A DNA stretch of 64,000 nucleotides from Bradyrhizobium sp. CB3481 (GCF_029714305.1 NZ_CP121647.1:4360501-4424500), one strand, 5' to 3'. Positions 25,751 through 34,879 are shown, counted from the stretch's first letter. Numbers and translations: made by a program. Notes: generated from the sequence alone by a model not told the origin.

Positions 25751-27163
25751 TCAGTACTTCGCCACGACGGGCGAATTGAAGTGGTAGTTGATGCCGGTGC
25801 GGAAGACGTGCTCGGTGACCGAACGAGTCGCCGTTGCCGGAGCGGCCCCCAGAACGAAGTTGTCCGAACTAGAGCCGAGGTCGACGTACAGATACTCGCT
25901 CTTGGTGGTCCAATTCGGGCCCAGCAATCCGAGCAGCGTGAACGGCGTTTCGATACCCGCACCCGCGGTCCAGCCGGTCTTGGTATGCTCGAACGATTGC
26001 GTGACCGGGCCGACAAAAGAGGTCGTGTTGATCTTGGTCTTGACGCTGCCATAGGCGAGACCGCCTGTCGCGTAGAACAGGGTGGATCCGACCGAATAGC
26101 CGAGGCGGCCGCGCACCGTGCCGAACCATGGCAGGGTCGCATCGTAGGCGACCGTAAGCCCGGGCGTGCAGGCGAGAATGCAGGTCTTGTTGTCCTGCTG
26201 GGTGCTGCCCTGGATATCGGCCTCCAGGCCGAACACCCAATTGGCCGCCTGCCAGTTGTAGCCGGCCTGGATACCGCCATTGAGGCCGTCGGGCGCAAGG
26301 TTGAAGGTCTGGACGATCGGCACTGTAGGAAGGCTCAATGCGCTGCGATCCCGCCCGGTGCCGGAGCCGAAATTGCCACCGAGGTAGAAGCCGGCCCAGT
26401 TGGCGGCAGCGACCGGCGCATAAGGCCTGCCGCCGATCCGGTAGTTCAGACCGACCCGGAAGATGTTCTCGCGCAGTTCGGTCTGGATCGGCGTGGTCGC
26501 GCCTAGCGTGGCAAGGTCGCTCCTGTTGCCCAGGTTGAGGTAAAGATACTCGATCTTGCCGGTCCAGTTACCGCCCAGCGCGGCTTCGACGCCGCTGCCG
26601 ATCACCCAGCCGCCCGCCGTGCGCTCGTTCGAGAAGGTGTTGGTGATGCCGCCGAACGACGCGCTCGCGTTGGTCTTGACATTGGCGTAGGCGAAACCGG
26701 CAGTGAAATAGCTCAGCACCGGACCATTCGCGATGCCGACGCGACCACGCGCGGTCCCGAACCAATCCAGCTTCTGGCTGTAGTTTCGCAAGACACCGAC
26801 CTCGTTGAACGTCGTGCGATCATCGCTGAGGCCCGCACCCTGAATGTCCGCCTCGACGCCGAAGACGATCGGTCCGAACACCGATCCGGTCTGCCAGTTG
26901 TAGCCGACCTGGCCGCCGCCGAAGCCGCCCTGCGGCGAGACGTAGAAAGAATTGACCGAACCCGTGCCGAGCCAATCGTGCTGGAAGCGATCGCGGCCGA
27001 TGCCGACGCCGGCGTTGACGCCGATGTAGAAGCCGGTCCAGTCATAGACCGCAGCCAGTGCAGGAGCTTTTGTGTAAGGGCGGGCGGCGAGGTCTGCAGC
27101 GAGTGTCGGGACGGGTGAGAGGCCAACGAGCGCGGTGGCCAGCAGAAACTTCTTCATTTGCAT
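25751..27163 (-). CDS. Outer-membrane protein with two fused Omp25/31-type barrels
   Basis: A 470-residue outer-membrane protein. After a signal peptide (KKFLLATALVGLSPVPTLA) comes the family opening ADLAARPYTKAP and then two full copies of an eight-stranded barrel domain. Copy one runs from VYDWTGFYIGVNAG to FRVGLNYRIGG (about residues 40-240) and copy two from NWAGFYLGGNFGSG to the end FRTGINYHFNSPVVAKY (about 250-470). Both share WxGFYxG at the beginning and an LxYLYxDLG strand (IEYLYLNLG and SEYLYVDLG). The usual family length is 230-280 residues, so this is a tandem duplication or fusion. The terminal aromatic Tyr suits BAM-dependent insertion. The start at ATG 27163 or 27157 makes no difference to the mature protein. 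Confidence 0.88.
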   Translation of the reverse strand: MQMKKFLLATALVGLSPVPTLAADLAARPYTKAPALAAVYDWTGFYIGVNAGVGIGRDRFQHDWLGTGSVNSFYVSPQGGFGGGQVGYNWQTGSVFGPIVFGVEADIQGAGLSDDRTTFNEVGVLRNYSQKLDWFGTARGRVGIANGPVLSYFTAGFAYANVKTNASASFGGITNTFSNERTAGGWVIGSGVEAALGGNWTGKIEYLYLNLGNRSDLATLGATTPIQTELRENIFRVGLNYRIGGRPYAPVAAANWAGFYLGGNFGSGTGRDRSALSLPTVPIVQTFNLAPDGLNGGIQAGYNWQAANWVFGLEADIQGSTQQDNKTCILACTPGLTVAYDATLPWFGTVRGRLGYSVGSTLFYATGGLAYGSVKTKINTTSFVGPVTQSFEHTKTGWTAGAGIETPFTLLGLLGPNWTTKSEYLYVDLGSSSDNFVLGAAPATATRSVTEHVFRTGINYHFNSPVVAKY

Positions 27164-27327
27164 TAACGGCATTCCCAGTGCGTTCCCGACGCAACGCGCT
27201 GCCGGTACTTGGGCAATGGTTCTACTGGATTCGCACCTGAATGCTGTAGCGCGTCAGTCACATCTTTCCGGGAATTCCCCGTCACAAATTGGCAATATTC
27301 GGGCAGCCTGATCGCTTCGAAACCGCG

Positions 27328-27921
27328 TCAATCGTCCTTGCGTGCAACGACGAACAGCATCTGTGCCATCTTGTCGTCGAATCCCCTCACCTCACCGCGC
27401 TCCATCGACAGCGAGCTCCAGCTCCCCGCTTCGGCGTAGGTGGCACGCAGCCAGTCCTGCGAGGGATAGTTGTAGTAGCGATCGAGCGTGTCGCGTCCGC
27501 CCGCCTCGCCTTCCTTGTAGCTGGCATAGAACACGCCGCCCGGTTTCAATGCGCGCCGGATCAGCGATAGCACGGACGCAAGCTGATCGCGGGGAACATG
27601 CAGCAGGCAGGCATTGGCCCAGACGCCGTCATACGCCTCGGCTTCATCGAGTTCGTGGAACAAGAGCGTCTCGATCGGACGGCCGAGGCGCTTGGCGGCC
27701 ACCGCGGCCATTTCCGGCGATCCGTCGGTCGCGCGGACATCGAACCCGCGCGCCAGCATTTCCGCGGTATCGCCGCCAGCGCCGCATCCAAGTTCGAGAA
27801 TGGCCGCGCCCGGCGGCAGCAACGCCAGAAACGCGGTCAGCCGGGCATGACGCGAGGTGATCTCGCGCTGCGCATAGGCATCAGCGTTGTCGCGGTAGAA
27901 TTGCAGCGTCGCTTCGTCCAC
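27328..27921 (-). CDS. Class I SAM-dependent methyltransferase
   Basis: A 197-residue methyltransferase of the UbiE/Tam-like small type. The SAM-binding motif ILELGCGAGGDT is at about residues 41-52, motif II is RATDGSPEMAAVA, and the ANACLLHVPRDQL region follows. There is no membrane or extra domain. GTG 27921 has GAGGTG upstream and lies 14 bases after the argC stop, so it is the last gene of the four-gene paiB-argC-argC operon. The substrate cannot be told from the sequence. Confidence 0.88.
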   Translation of the reverse strand: MDEATLQFYRDNADAYAQREITSRHARLTAFLALLPPGAAILELGCGAGGDTAEMLARGFDVRATDGSPEMAAVAAKRLGRPIETLLFHELDEAEAYDGVWANACLLHVPRDQLASVLSLIRRALKPGGVFYASYKEGEAGGRDTLDRYYNYPSQDWLRATYAEAGSWSSLSMERGEVRGFDDKMAQMLFVVARKDD

Positions 27922-27935
27922 CGTAGCACCTCACA

Positions 27936-28988
27936 TCACGGGAACAGCGCGATCTGCTCCAGCCCCGCCGTCTCGGGCAGGCCGAACATCAGGTTCATGT
28001 TCTGGACCGCCTGCCCGGCCGAACCCTTCACCAGATTGTCGAGCGTGGAAATCACGATCGCCCGGTTCCTGATGCGGTCGGCGATAACGCCGATCTGGAC
28101 GTAGTTCGAGCCGCGCACGTTCTGTGTCTGCGGCAGCACACCCTTTTTGGCGACATGCACGAACGGCTCGTTCGCGTAGGCATTCTCCAGCGCCGCGCGC
28201 AGATCGTCCGGCGTCGCGCCGCCGGCGAGTTTTACATAGGACGTGCACAGCTCGCCGCGCGCCATCGGGATCAGATGCGGCGTGAAGTTCACCGTCACCG
28301 GCGCCCCGGCCGCGACGCCAATCTCCTGCTCGATCTCGGGCGCGTGCCGGTGGGTGCCGACCGAATAGGGTGACAGCCCCTCGCCCGCCTCGCTGAACAG
28401 CGTGTTCTGCTTCAGCCCGCGGCCGGCGCCGGTGACGCCCGACTTGGCGTCGATGACAATGTCGTGGACGTCGATCAGTTTTGCCTTCGCCAGCGGCACC
28501 AGCGCGAGCAGCACCGCCGTCGGATAGCAGCCGGGACAGGCGACCAGCCGCGCGGACGCAATCTTCTCCCGATAGAACTCGGTCAGGCCGTAGACCGCCT
28601 CACCCTGCAGTTCGAGCGCCCGGTGCTCATGGCCGTACCATTGCGCATAGGTCTCCTTGTTGCGCAGCCGGAAATCGGCGGACATGTCGAGAATCTTGAT
28701 CCGCGGATTGGCCTTGAGGAGCGCGGCAATGATCTCCTGCGTGGTGCCGTGCGGCAGTCCGCAGAACACCGCGTCGAGGCTCGTCCAGTCGACCTTTTCC
28801 CATTCCACAAGCTTCGGCAGGTCGAGCATGAAGAAATGCGGAAACACATCGCTCATGGTCTTGCCGGCATGGGTGTTGGCGGTCACTGCCGTGATCTCGG
28901 CATTCGGATGCCGTGCCAGGAGGCGCACCGCGTCGGCTCCGGTGTAGCCGGAGGCGCCGAGAATGCCGATCTTCTTCTTCGAGCTCAT
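27936..28988 (-). CDS. argC: N-acetyl-gamma-glutamyl-phosphate reductase, long type
   Basis: A 350-residue ArgC that reduces N-acetylglutamyl phosphate to the semialdehyde with NADPH, the third step of arginine synthesis. The dinucleotide motif GILGASGYTGAD is at the N-terminus, the catalytic Cys is in VACPGCYPTAVLL, and SGVTGAGRGLKQN and HRHAPEIEQE follow, ending with the family motif LVKGSAGQAVQNMNLMFG. This is the long form typical of most bacteria. It lies 12 bases downstream of a second, short-form argC, which is unusual. Confidence 0.95.
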   Translation of the reverse strand: MSSKKKIGILGASGYTGADAVRLLARHPNAEITAVTANTHAGKTMSDVFPHFFMLDLPKLVEWEKVDWTSLDAVFCGLPHGTTQEIIAALLKANPRIKILDMSADFRLRNKETYAQWYGHEHRALELQGEAVYGLTEFYREKIASARLVACPGCYPTAVLLALVPLAKAKLIDVHDIVIDAKSGVTGAGRGLKQNTLFSEAGEGLSPYSVGTHRHAPEIEQEIGVAAGAPVTVNFTPHLIPMARGELCTSYVKLAGGATPDDLRAALENAYANEPFVHVAKKGVLPQTQNVRGSNYVQIGVIADRIRNRAIVISTLDNLVKGSAGQAVQNMNLMFGLPETAGLEQIALFP

Positions 28989-29000
28989 TGCGCGTTCCCG

Positions 29001-29981
29001 TTATTGGTCGGCCAAGCCCAGCATCAGCCGCATGTTCTGCACGGCTGCGCCCGACGCGCCCTTGCCGAGATTGTCGAGCCGCGCAACCAGCACGGCTTGG
29101 CGATGTTTTTCGCTGGCAAAGACGTAAAGCTCGAGCTTGTTGGTTTCGTTCAACGCCTCCGGCTCGAGCCGCCCAGCCTTGGTTGCCGCATTCTCCAGCG
29201 GCATGACCGAGACATAGGTGCTTCCTGCGTAGCGCTTCGCCAGCGCGGCGTGCAGGTCGGCGGCGCCGGGCTTGCCATTCAGCGTATCGAGATGCAGCGG
29301 CACCGAGACCAGCATGCCCTGCCGGTAATTGCCGACCGACGGCACGAAGATCGGCCGCCGCGTCAGCTTCGAGTAGAGCTGCGTCTCCGGCAGATGCTTG
29401 TGCTCGAAGCCGAGGCCATAGAGCTCGAACGACGGCGCGCTGCCGTCCTCGTAGCTCGCGATCATCGACTTACCGCCACCCGAATAGCCGCTCACCGCAT
29501 TGATGGTGACAGGATAGTCCGCAGGCAGCAAGCTGGCATCGACCAGCGGCCGCAGCAGCGCAATGCCTCCGGTCGGGTAGCAGCCGGGATTGGAGACTTT
29601 TCGCGCCGCGCGGATCTTGTCGGCCTGGTCAGGCGCGAGTTCTGGAAAGCCGTAGGCCCAGTCACTTGCAACGCGGAACGCCGTCGAGGCGTCGAGCACC
29701 TTCGGCGCCGAGGCGCCCATGCTGTCGATGAGGGCAACCGTTTCTTTCGCCGCATCGTCAGGCAGGCAGAGGATGACGAGATCGACCTCCTCCATCAGCG
29801 CGCGCTTGGCGCCGGCATCCTTGCGCTTGTCCTCGGCAATGCTTTTGACGACGACGTCGTTCTGCTGCCGAAGGCGCTCGGCAATGCCGAGCCCCGTCGT
29901 TCCGGACGCGCCGTCGACGAACACGGCGGGCTTGGCTGCGGCGTCCACGGTCTTCGGCTCATGGCTGTCGGTGATGGTCAT
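29001..29981 (-). CDS. argC: N-acetyl-gamma-glutamyl-phosphate reductase, short type (second ArgC)
   Basis: A 326-residue ArgC of the second, shorter type. The Rossmann motif is VFVDGASGTTGLG, the catalytic Cys is in SNPGCYPTGGIALL, and the ending LGKGASGAAVQNMRLMLG matches the same C-terminal motif as its neighbour. Alignment by eye with the 350-residue ArgC next to it shows conserved catalytic parts but low identity elsewhere, so it is not a recent duplicate. Its start codon overlaps the paiB stop as ATGA. Either the two differ in regulation or this one has another acyl-phosphate substrate. Confidence 0.93.
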   Translation of the reverse strand: MTITDSHEPKTVDAAAKPAVFVDGASGTTGLGIAERLRQQNDVVVKSIAEDKRKDAGAKRALMEEVDLVILCLPDDAAKETVALIDSMGASAPKVLDASTAFRVASDWAYGFPELAPDQADKIRAARKVSNPGCYPTGGIALLRPLVDASLLPADYPVTINAVSGYSGGGKSMIASYEDGSAPSFELYGLGFEHKHLPETQLYSKLTRRPIFVPSVGNYRQGMLVSVPLHLDTLNGKPGAADLHAALAKRYAGSTYVSVMPLENAATKAGRLEPEALNETNKLELYVFASEKHRQAVLVARLDNLGKGASGAAVQNMRLMLGLADQ

Positions 29982-30646
29982 GGCACGGTCCTTTCGAACT
30001 GGTTGGTTTCGTCGGCAAAGGCTTGCGGCCGTGCCTCTCTCATCAAATGGGCGATCTGTTTGGCGCCGGCGTCGGTCTGCTCGGCAAGCGACCCCGCAAC
30101 CGCCACATAGTCGGTCTCGGATTTGTGCTGATTCAGCTTGAAGCTGCCCTCGACCTCTTCAACCGTCATCTCAAGGCCCACGATCGCTTTCTTCATCGCC
30201 TCCAGCCGTCCGGCTGTCATCTTCGATGACAACCACGGCTTCTTCGGCAACAGCCGCGCCTCGAACTTGGCGCTGAGCGCCTCGATCTGCGCGGCGAGTT
30301 CATCGTCAGACATCGTCCGCACCGGGCCGGTCAGGTGCACCGACTGATAGAGCCAGGTCGGCACCTGGTCCGGCGAGACGTACCAGTCTGGCGATACATA
30401 GGCGTCCGCGCCGGTAACGGCCAGCAGCCAGGAGGTCGTGCCGTTCGCAAGCTTTACCAGCGGATTGTGACGGGCGACGTGAAACGCCACGCGCGGCGTG
30501 CCGTCATTGGCCGAGGTCAGATAAAACGGCAGCGGCGAGGCGACCGGCTTGTCGCCGTCCCACGCGCAGGCAAGGCCAAAGCCGCGCGCTTCCGCGAACC
30601 CGAGGCTCGCGGCGCGGTCGGACTTGAACGGTGGCGGCGTATACAT
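29978..30646 (-). CDS. FMN-binding PaiB-family protein
   Basis: A 222-residue member of the PaiB family (FMN-binding split-barrel, named from a Bacillus regulator of sporulation and protease genes). The opening MYTPPPFKSDRAASLGFAEA and the PFYLTSANDGTPRVAFHVARHNPL region are diagnostic, as is WYVSPDQVPTWLYQSVHLTG. Most members have no proven regulatory role and may be flavin or heme oxidoreductases. It is the first gene of an operon with two argC genes and a methyltransferase, with ATGA coupling to the next gene. The promoter should be in 30647-30850. Confidence 0.9.
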   Translation of the reverse strand: MYTPPPFKSDRAASLGFAEARGFGLACAWDGDKPVASPLPFYLTSANDGTPRVAFHVARHNPLVKLANGTTSWLLAVTGADAYVSPDWYVSPDQVPTWLYQSVHLTGPVRTMSDDELAAQIEALSAKFEARLLPKKPWLSSKMTAGRLEAMKKAIVGLEMTVEEVEGSFKLNQHKSETDYVAVAGSLAEQTDAGAKQIAHLMREARPQAFADETNQFERTVP

Positions 30647-30963
30647 CTCAAACTCCTGCTTGACGTAGGAGCCGCCAGTTCAGACCGCGTTTTCTGGAAG
30701 AAGGAGAAGCCGCGGAATCCGATCCGGCGGCAGGGGCGATGATCTCAAACGCAGACGACCGCCCGAACCGCGAGTGTGCGGCGGCGGCGAGCGGCGGACA
30801 TGGTCAAAGCGTTGATCATGGGCGCGGCTATAAGGCCGCGCCCGCCTGGCGTCAAGAGATTGCATCGTCATTCCGGGGCGATGCACAGCATCGAACCCGG
30901 AGCTACAATCTCTGGATTCCGGGTTCGCTCGCCTTGCGAGCGTCCCGGAATGACACCTTCAGC
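30647..30963. other. Noncoding stretch upstream of paiB-like gene
   Basis: The right half holds a type B palindromic repeat. The left 200 bases probably carry the leftward promoter of the paiB-argC operon; I cannot point to a convincing consensus, and I see no gene in it. Confidence 0.5.
30866..30954. repeat. Palindromic intergenic repeat, type B, copy 2
   Basis: Termini CGTCATTCCGGG and TCCCGGAATGAC are inverted copies, and GATGCACAGCATCGAACCCG repeats most of the first half of the element at 18626-18724 (GATGCGTAGCATCGAACCCG). The right halves have diverged more than the left. Confidence 0.8.
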
Positions 30964-31953
30964 TCAAATCACCGGATTCCACGGCGCCGGGATCAGCCGG
31001 TAACCATTGCCGTCCTTCTCGACGAAGCCGTTGGCGGGGAACGGATAGTGGAAGCCCTGCACCCGCATCTTGTCGGCCACCAGCATGTCGTAGACCCGTC
31101 GGCGGGTCTTTTCCGCCAGCGCCGGATCCTGGTCGAACATCAGGTGCCAGCCCGGATGGGTGACGAACAGCGCCGGCAGGTTGGTGACGTCGGACTGGAT
31201 GAACACTTTGTCTGAGCCGGAGGCGAGAACGTAGGAGGTGTGGCCCGGCGTGTGGCCGATGGTCTCCATCGCCGTCAGTCCGGGCGCGACCTCCTTGCCC
31301 CATTCATAGGGCGTGACCTTCTTGTTCAAGCCAGCCTCGAACACGCGGCGGGCGTTCTTGAACACGGTCTGCATCCGCCCTTCCGGCGCACGGCTCATCT
31401 CGCCGTCGTCCATGAAATATTTCCACTCCACGGCCGGCACCAGCACCTCGGCCTTGGGGAATGCCGGCTTGTTGTCGGCGGTTAGAAGGCCGTTGATGTG
31501 ATCGCCGTGGAAGTGCGAGATCACAACCATGTCGACCGCATTGGGATCGAAGCCTGCGGCGACCATGTTGGCGCCGAACTGCCCGACATTGCCCTTGCTC
31601 GACGCAAACGCGGCGGCGCCGTTGCCGGTGTCGACGACCACGAGCTTGCCGCCCGTGTTGATGACGAGCGGCGCGAACTGGATCGACATCTTGTCCTTCG
31701 GCATGAAGGCTTTTTCCAGCGCTGCGTTGACCTCGTCCTTTTTGACATTGAGCACGAAGGTGTCGGGCAGCGCGAAATTGTTGACGCCATCGGAGATCGC
31801 CGTCACCTGGGCGTCACCGACCTTGTAGCGATAGAAGCTCGGCGCCTGCTTGTCCGCGGCTGGCGCGGCGGCCTTGGCCGGCGCATGTGGCAACAGCGGC
31901 GTGGCGGCGAGCGCCGCGGCCCCGGCGAGTGCGTGACGACGAGTCAATTCCAT
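30964..31953 (-). CDS. Tat-exported metallo-beta-lactamase-fold hydrolase
   Basis: A 329-residue periplasmic metal hydrolase. The N-terminus is a twin-arginine signal (ELTRRHALAGAAALAATPLL). The metal-binding HxHxDH motif is VISHFHGDHINGL, followed by GHTPGHTSY and the later SDVTNLP metal ligand, the full set for a dinuclear zinc site. It resembles the quorum-quenching and alkylsulfatase-like MBL proteins without the markers of a true beta-lactamase. ATG 31953 with GGGAGGA upstream gives this start; the frame is open for 65 further codons but those are not homologous. Export by Tat suggests that metal is loaded in the cytoplasm. The substrate is unknown. Confidence 0.9.
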   Translation of the reverse strand: MELTRRHALAGAAALAATPLLPHAPAKAAAPAADKQAPSFYRYKVGDAQVTAISDGVNNFALPDTFVLNVKKDEVNAALEKAFMPKDKMSIQFAPLVINTGGKLVVVDTGNGAAAFASSKGNVGQFGANMVAAGFDPNAVDMVVISHFHGDHINGLLTADNKPAFPKAEVLVPAVEWKYFMDDGEMSRAPEGRMQTVFKNARRVFEAGLNKKVTPYEWGKEVAPGLTAMETIGHTPGHTSYVLASGSDKVFIQSDVTNLPALFVTHPGWHLMFDQDPALAEKTRRRVYDMLVADKMRVQGFHYPFPANGFVEKDGNGYRLIPAPWNPVI

Positions 31954-32228
31954 GATGATGTCCTCCCAGTTGAGACGATGAAGCAATTGCGGAATCCACC
32001 TGCGTCTTTGCTTACCCCTGGTCCGCTTGCCGCTCTCACTGGCAGCGTTTCTACAATCGCGCGATGACGGCTTCGGGGCGGCAAAGCGAAGATGAACAAT
32101 CGTGGGACTTAACACTTCTGCCGATCGCTTATTCCCTCTCGTGACCACGGTGGGGGCAAGCGGTCGAACGGTACGACGCCCTTAGCCGAAGCGGCGCGGA
32201 AGATGATAATGATTCGCATTAAGCGTCA

Positions 32229-34349
32229 TTACCGCCTGGATAGCCCGACGTGCCGGAACAGAGCGCCCCAGAACGAAACGCCCTCCGTCAACCCTGCCAG
32301 ATGGGCGTGGGCTTGTGCGTGGCCGAGATTGGAAGCCTTGCTATACCACTTGATGGCCTCCACCGTGTCCCTTGCCACGCCGGTGCCGCTCTCGTAGGCC
32401 CAACCAAGATTGTATTGAGCGTCACGATCATTCCGCTCGGCGGCTTTCCTGATCAAGGCGATACCCTTGCCCTCGTCCTGTGCGACGCCCTGTCCTTTGA
32501 GATAGAGCAGTCCAAGGTTCATCTGCGCCCACGAATAGTCCTGGTCGGCGGCCTTCGAAAACCATTTTGCCGCCTGCTGGAAGTCTTGGGGAACGCCACG
32601 GCCGTCCCGGTACATGCCCGCTAGCCGCGCTTGGCCGTAGGCGTCGCCCTGCTCGGCCGCTTTGACGTACCAATGAACTGCGGCCTTGTCGTCGCGCGCG
32701 GCACCGAAGCCCCTTTCGTACGCATAGCCCAGATGCGATTGGCTGAAGGCGTCGCCCTGCTCCCCAGCCATCAGAAACCAGCGGATCGCCTCGGCGTAGT
32801 TGTGCTCAACGCCATTGCCCGAAACATACATGGCGCCCACATAGGATTGGGCCTTGGCGTTTCCGGTTTCGGCAAATGGCTTGAGCCGCGTCATTGCCAG
32901 CTTGTAGTTGTTTGCAAGATACGCCCTCACGCCTTCATCATACTTGGCGCTGCCTTCCCAGACATGGGTGGGCGATTTTGGCGTCAGGCCAATCGGGCCA
33001 TGCCTGAACTCGCCGAAGGCGTCGAAGCCTGACTTGATGGCCGCGCCGAATTCGGCCGGACAGACCGGCGCATCGAACGTCAAGCGCACCAGGGCGGTGG
33101 AACGCACGGTCCGGCCCTCGATCACGGCGGCTGCGGTCACTTCGATGCTACCATTGACCGCCCCATATGCCGTGTTGCCACTGAGATTTTTGTGATATCT
33201 GACGGACGGCGGCTTTTGGTCGAAATTGGTTTCCTCAGGAATCGTTAGCGCGCTTGTCTCGCGGTATTCCAACGAACGGCAATGGAATGGCCGGTCGGTT
33301 GCTCCCCCTGTGCTCAGGAATAGTGCCGAGGGCCGAGGATCGGTCAGGGGCAGCAGCCGGACGGTCCGGCGTTCATCGAGTTCGACGCGGGAGCTGATGC
33401 GAAAGGTCGCGGTGATGGCATAGCTGTCGGACAGCTCACGCGGGTTCGGAAAGCTGTAGTCGCCGGTGCCCTTCAGTGCCGCCTGCTCGATCAGTTTCCG
33501 CGCCGTGTTCTGCCGATCGACGGTCTCCAGCTCTTGCGCGATGGCGCGTCCCAGCGTGGCGCCCAGACCGGTGCCGGACAGAATCGAACGGGCCTGCCTC
33601 GTTCCATCGCTTGCAAGCTCGTACTGCGTATCTGTCGCCAACGTAAAAAGCTCCGGCGCCGAAACCGGGATGCGGGCCAGCGTACCTCTATCGATGTTCA
33701 GCACCGGCTTGCCGCTTAGGCGAAACGGCAGCGCGCCGTAGGCCTGGAGCGATGCCGTAGGGTCGAGATACTGATCGATCGCGGGCACGTAGACGATCGC
33801 GTGGTCGAAATTTGGAGTGGCGACTTCCGTCAGCGTGTACTGCATGCCTACATTCACGGCGACCAGATCGGCTTCGATCCCCTGCGCGGCGAGCAGAGCC
33901 TTGAGGATCGTCGCATGCGCCTTGCAGTCGCCGTAGCGCGCGGCGAGCACCGCCGACGCCGGCTGCGATGTCCAGCCGCCATCGTCGAATCCGATGCCGA
34001 CATAGCGGATATTCCGCGCCACCCAATTGTGGATGCGCTCAACCTTGAGGCGGGAGTTGGTGGCATCGCCAACGATTTCGGCCGAGAGCTTGTGCAAGGT
34101 CTCGTCAGGCCGCGCCATCGGCGCATTGCGGGCATTCAGCATGGAAGCAAAGGCGGCATAGTCCGCAAACGTGCTGACTTCGAACCGCCGGGCATCGTCG
34201 AATCTGCCACCATCGATTTGACGCGGCTTCGGTGTCTGCTGCTTGAGGCGGACGCGATGAATGATCCTGCCGCCTACCCTCTCTTCGGCATGATCGACAT
34301 TATGCCCAGCGATGCGCAGCGGTTTGACGGCAGGGCCATCAAGGGTCAA
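32229..34349 (-). CDS. Transglutaminase-like/Sel1-repeat protein, C-terminal part of a frameshifted gene
   Basis: This 706-residue frame has a transglutaminase-like core with the nucleophile in RYGDCKAHATILKAL (about residues 140-155), a His in NFDHAIVYVP and an Asp in YLDPTAS. The second half has about five Sel1-like repeats (for example AAEQGDAYGQARLAGMYRDG) of the helical protein-binding type. The frame has no good start: the nominal TTG at 34349 is internal, and homology continues upstream in the same frame (FAGEFARYWIQPADQPPETI) to about 34440, where the upstream gene's frame takes over. It is thus the C-terminal 80 percent of one DUF3857-transglutaminase-Sel1 protein of about 880 residues. 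Function is unknown; such proteins are periplasmic. Confidence 0.75.
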   Translation of the reverse strand: MTLDGPAVKPLRIAGHNVDHAEERVGGRIIHRVRLKQQTPKPRQIDGGRFDDARRFEVSTFADYAAFASMLNARNAPMARPDETLHKLSAEIVGDATNSRLKVERIHNWVARNIRYVGIGFDDGGWTSQPASAVLAARYGDCKAHATILKALLAAQGIEADLVAVNVGMQYTLTEVATPNFDHAIVYVPAIDQYLDPTASLQAYGALPFRLSGKPVLNIDRGTLARIPVSAPELFTLATDTQYELASDGTRQARSILSGTGLGATLGRAIAQELETVDRQNTARKLIEQAALKGTGDYSFPNPRELSDSYAITATFRISSRVELDERRTVRLLPLTDPRPSALFLSTGGATDRPFHCRSLEYRETSALTIPEETNFDQKPPSVRYHKNLSGNTAYGAVNGSIEVTAAAVIEGRTVRSTALVRLTFDAPVCPAEFGAAIKSGFDAFGEFRHGPIGLTPKSPTHVWEGSAKYDEGVRAYLANNYKLAMTRLKPFAETGNAKAQSYVGAMYVSGNGVEHNYAEAIRWFLMAGEQGDAFSQSHLGYAYERGFGAARDDKAAVHWYVKAAEQGDAYGQARLAGMYRDGRGVPQDFQQAAKWFSKAADQDYSWAQMNLGLLYLKGQGVAQDEGKGIALIRKAAERNDRDAQYNLGWAYESGTGVARDTVEAIKWYSKASNLGHAQAHAHLAGLTEGVSFWGALFRHVGLSRR

Positions 34350-34879
34350 TTCGATCGTCTCGGGAGGCTGATCCGCAGGCTGGATCCAATAGCGAGCAAA
34401 CTCGCCTGCAAACTTCGGACGCTTTGCCTTGTCAGCCGCCCTCTAACCTTGTCGCCGGGCGCGACGTGTGGATAGGCGATGATCCTCTGCCGCGTTTCGT
34501 CAAAATAAGGTGAGGAAGAGTCCGCCGATACGGGCTGATCGCGGATGGCACGCTCGTCGACCGCTATGATGCGGCCGTCCGCTTTGACGGTTGCAAGTTC
34601 GCTGGAAAGCAGCTCGTCGAAATAACTGTTGTATAACGTGATCTGCTGCGCGATGTCCTGGGCACCTTTTTCATTGAGTGCCTGGATTTCGAAGTCGAAG
34701 ACCGTGGTGCTTAACCCCTCCTCGTCGAACGTCACCGCATAGCGGGCGACTGTTCGGCGCCAGCCTGGGTCGACCCAAACGGGCCCCAGTTCTGCACTTG
34801 TCGTGTCAGCGGCGTTAGTAGCGACGAAGGTCGACGAAACCAGCAAAGGCAGCAAGGCTGAGTAGATGCGCTCGATCAT
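34346..34879 (-). CDS. DUF3857-domain N-terminal part of the same frameshifted gene
   Basis: A 177-residue frame with a signal peptide (IYSALLPLLVSSTFVATNA) and the beginning of a DUF3857 domain (RRTVARYAVTFDEEGL, ITLYNSYFDELLS, DETRQRIIAYPHVAPGDKVR). After GDKVRG at about 34440 the frame turns into a meaningless arginine-rich tail (TRQSVRSLQASLLA) while the true continuation appears in another frame (KAKRPKFAGEFARYW). One base missing, or two extra, in the run of Gs at 34439-34441 would rejoin the halves. It is either a real inactivating mutation or a sequencing slip. The start at ATG 34879 is sound. Confidence 0.72.
   Translation of the reverse strand: MIERIYSALLPLLVSSTFVATNAADTTSAELGPVWVDPGWRRTVARYAVTFDEEGLSTTVFDFEIQALNEKGAQDIAQQITLYNSYFDELLSSELATVKADGRIIAVDERAIRDQPVSADSSSPYFDETRQRIIAYPHVAPGDKVRGRLTRQSVRSLQASLLAIGSSLRISLPRRSN

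Noticed and set aside
29001..29981. Reading the short ArgC as an aspartate-semialdehyde dehydrogenase
   Set aside because: The PGCYPTGG catalytic motif and the C-terminal KGASGAAVQNM motif belong to ArgC.
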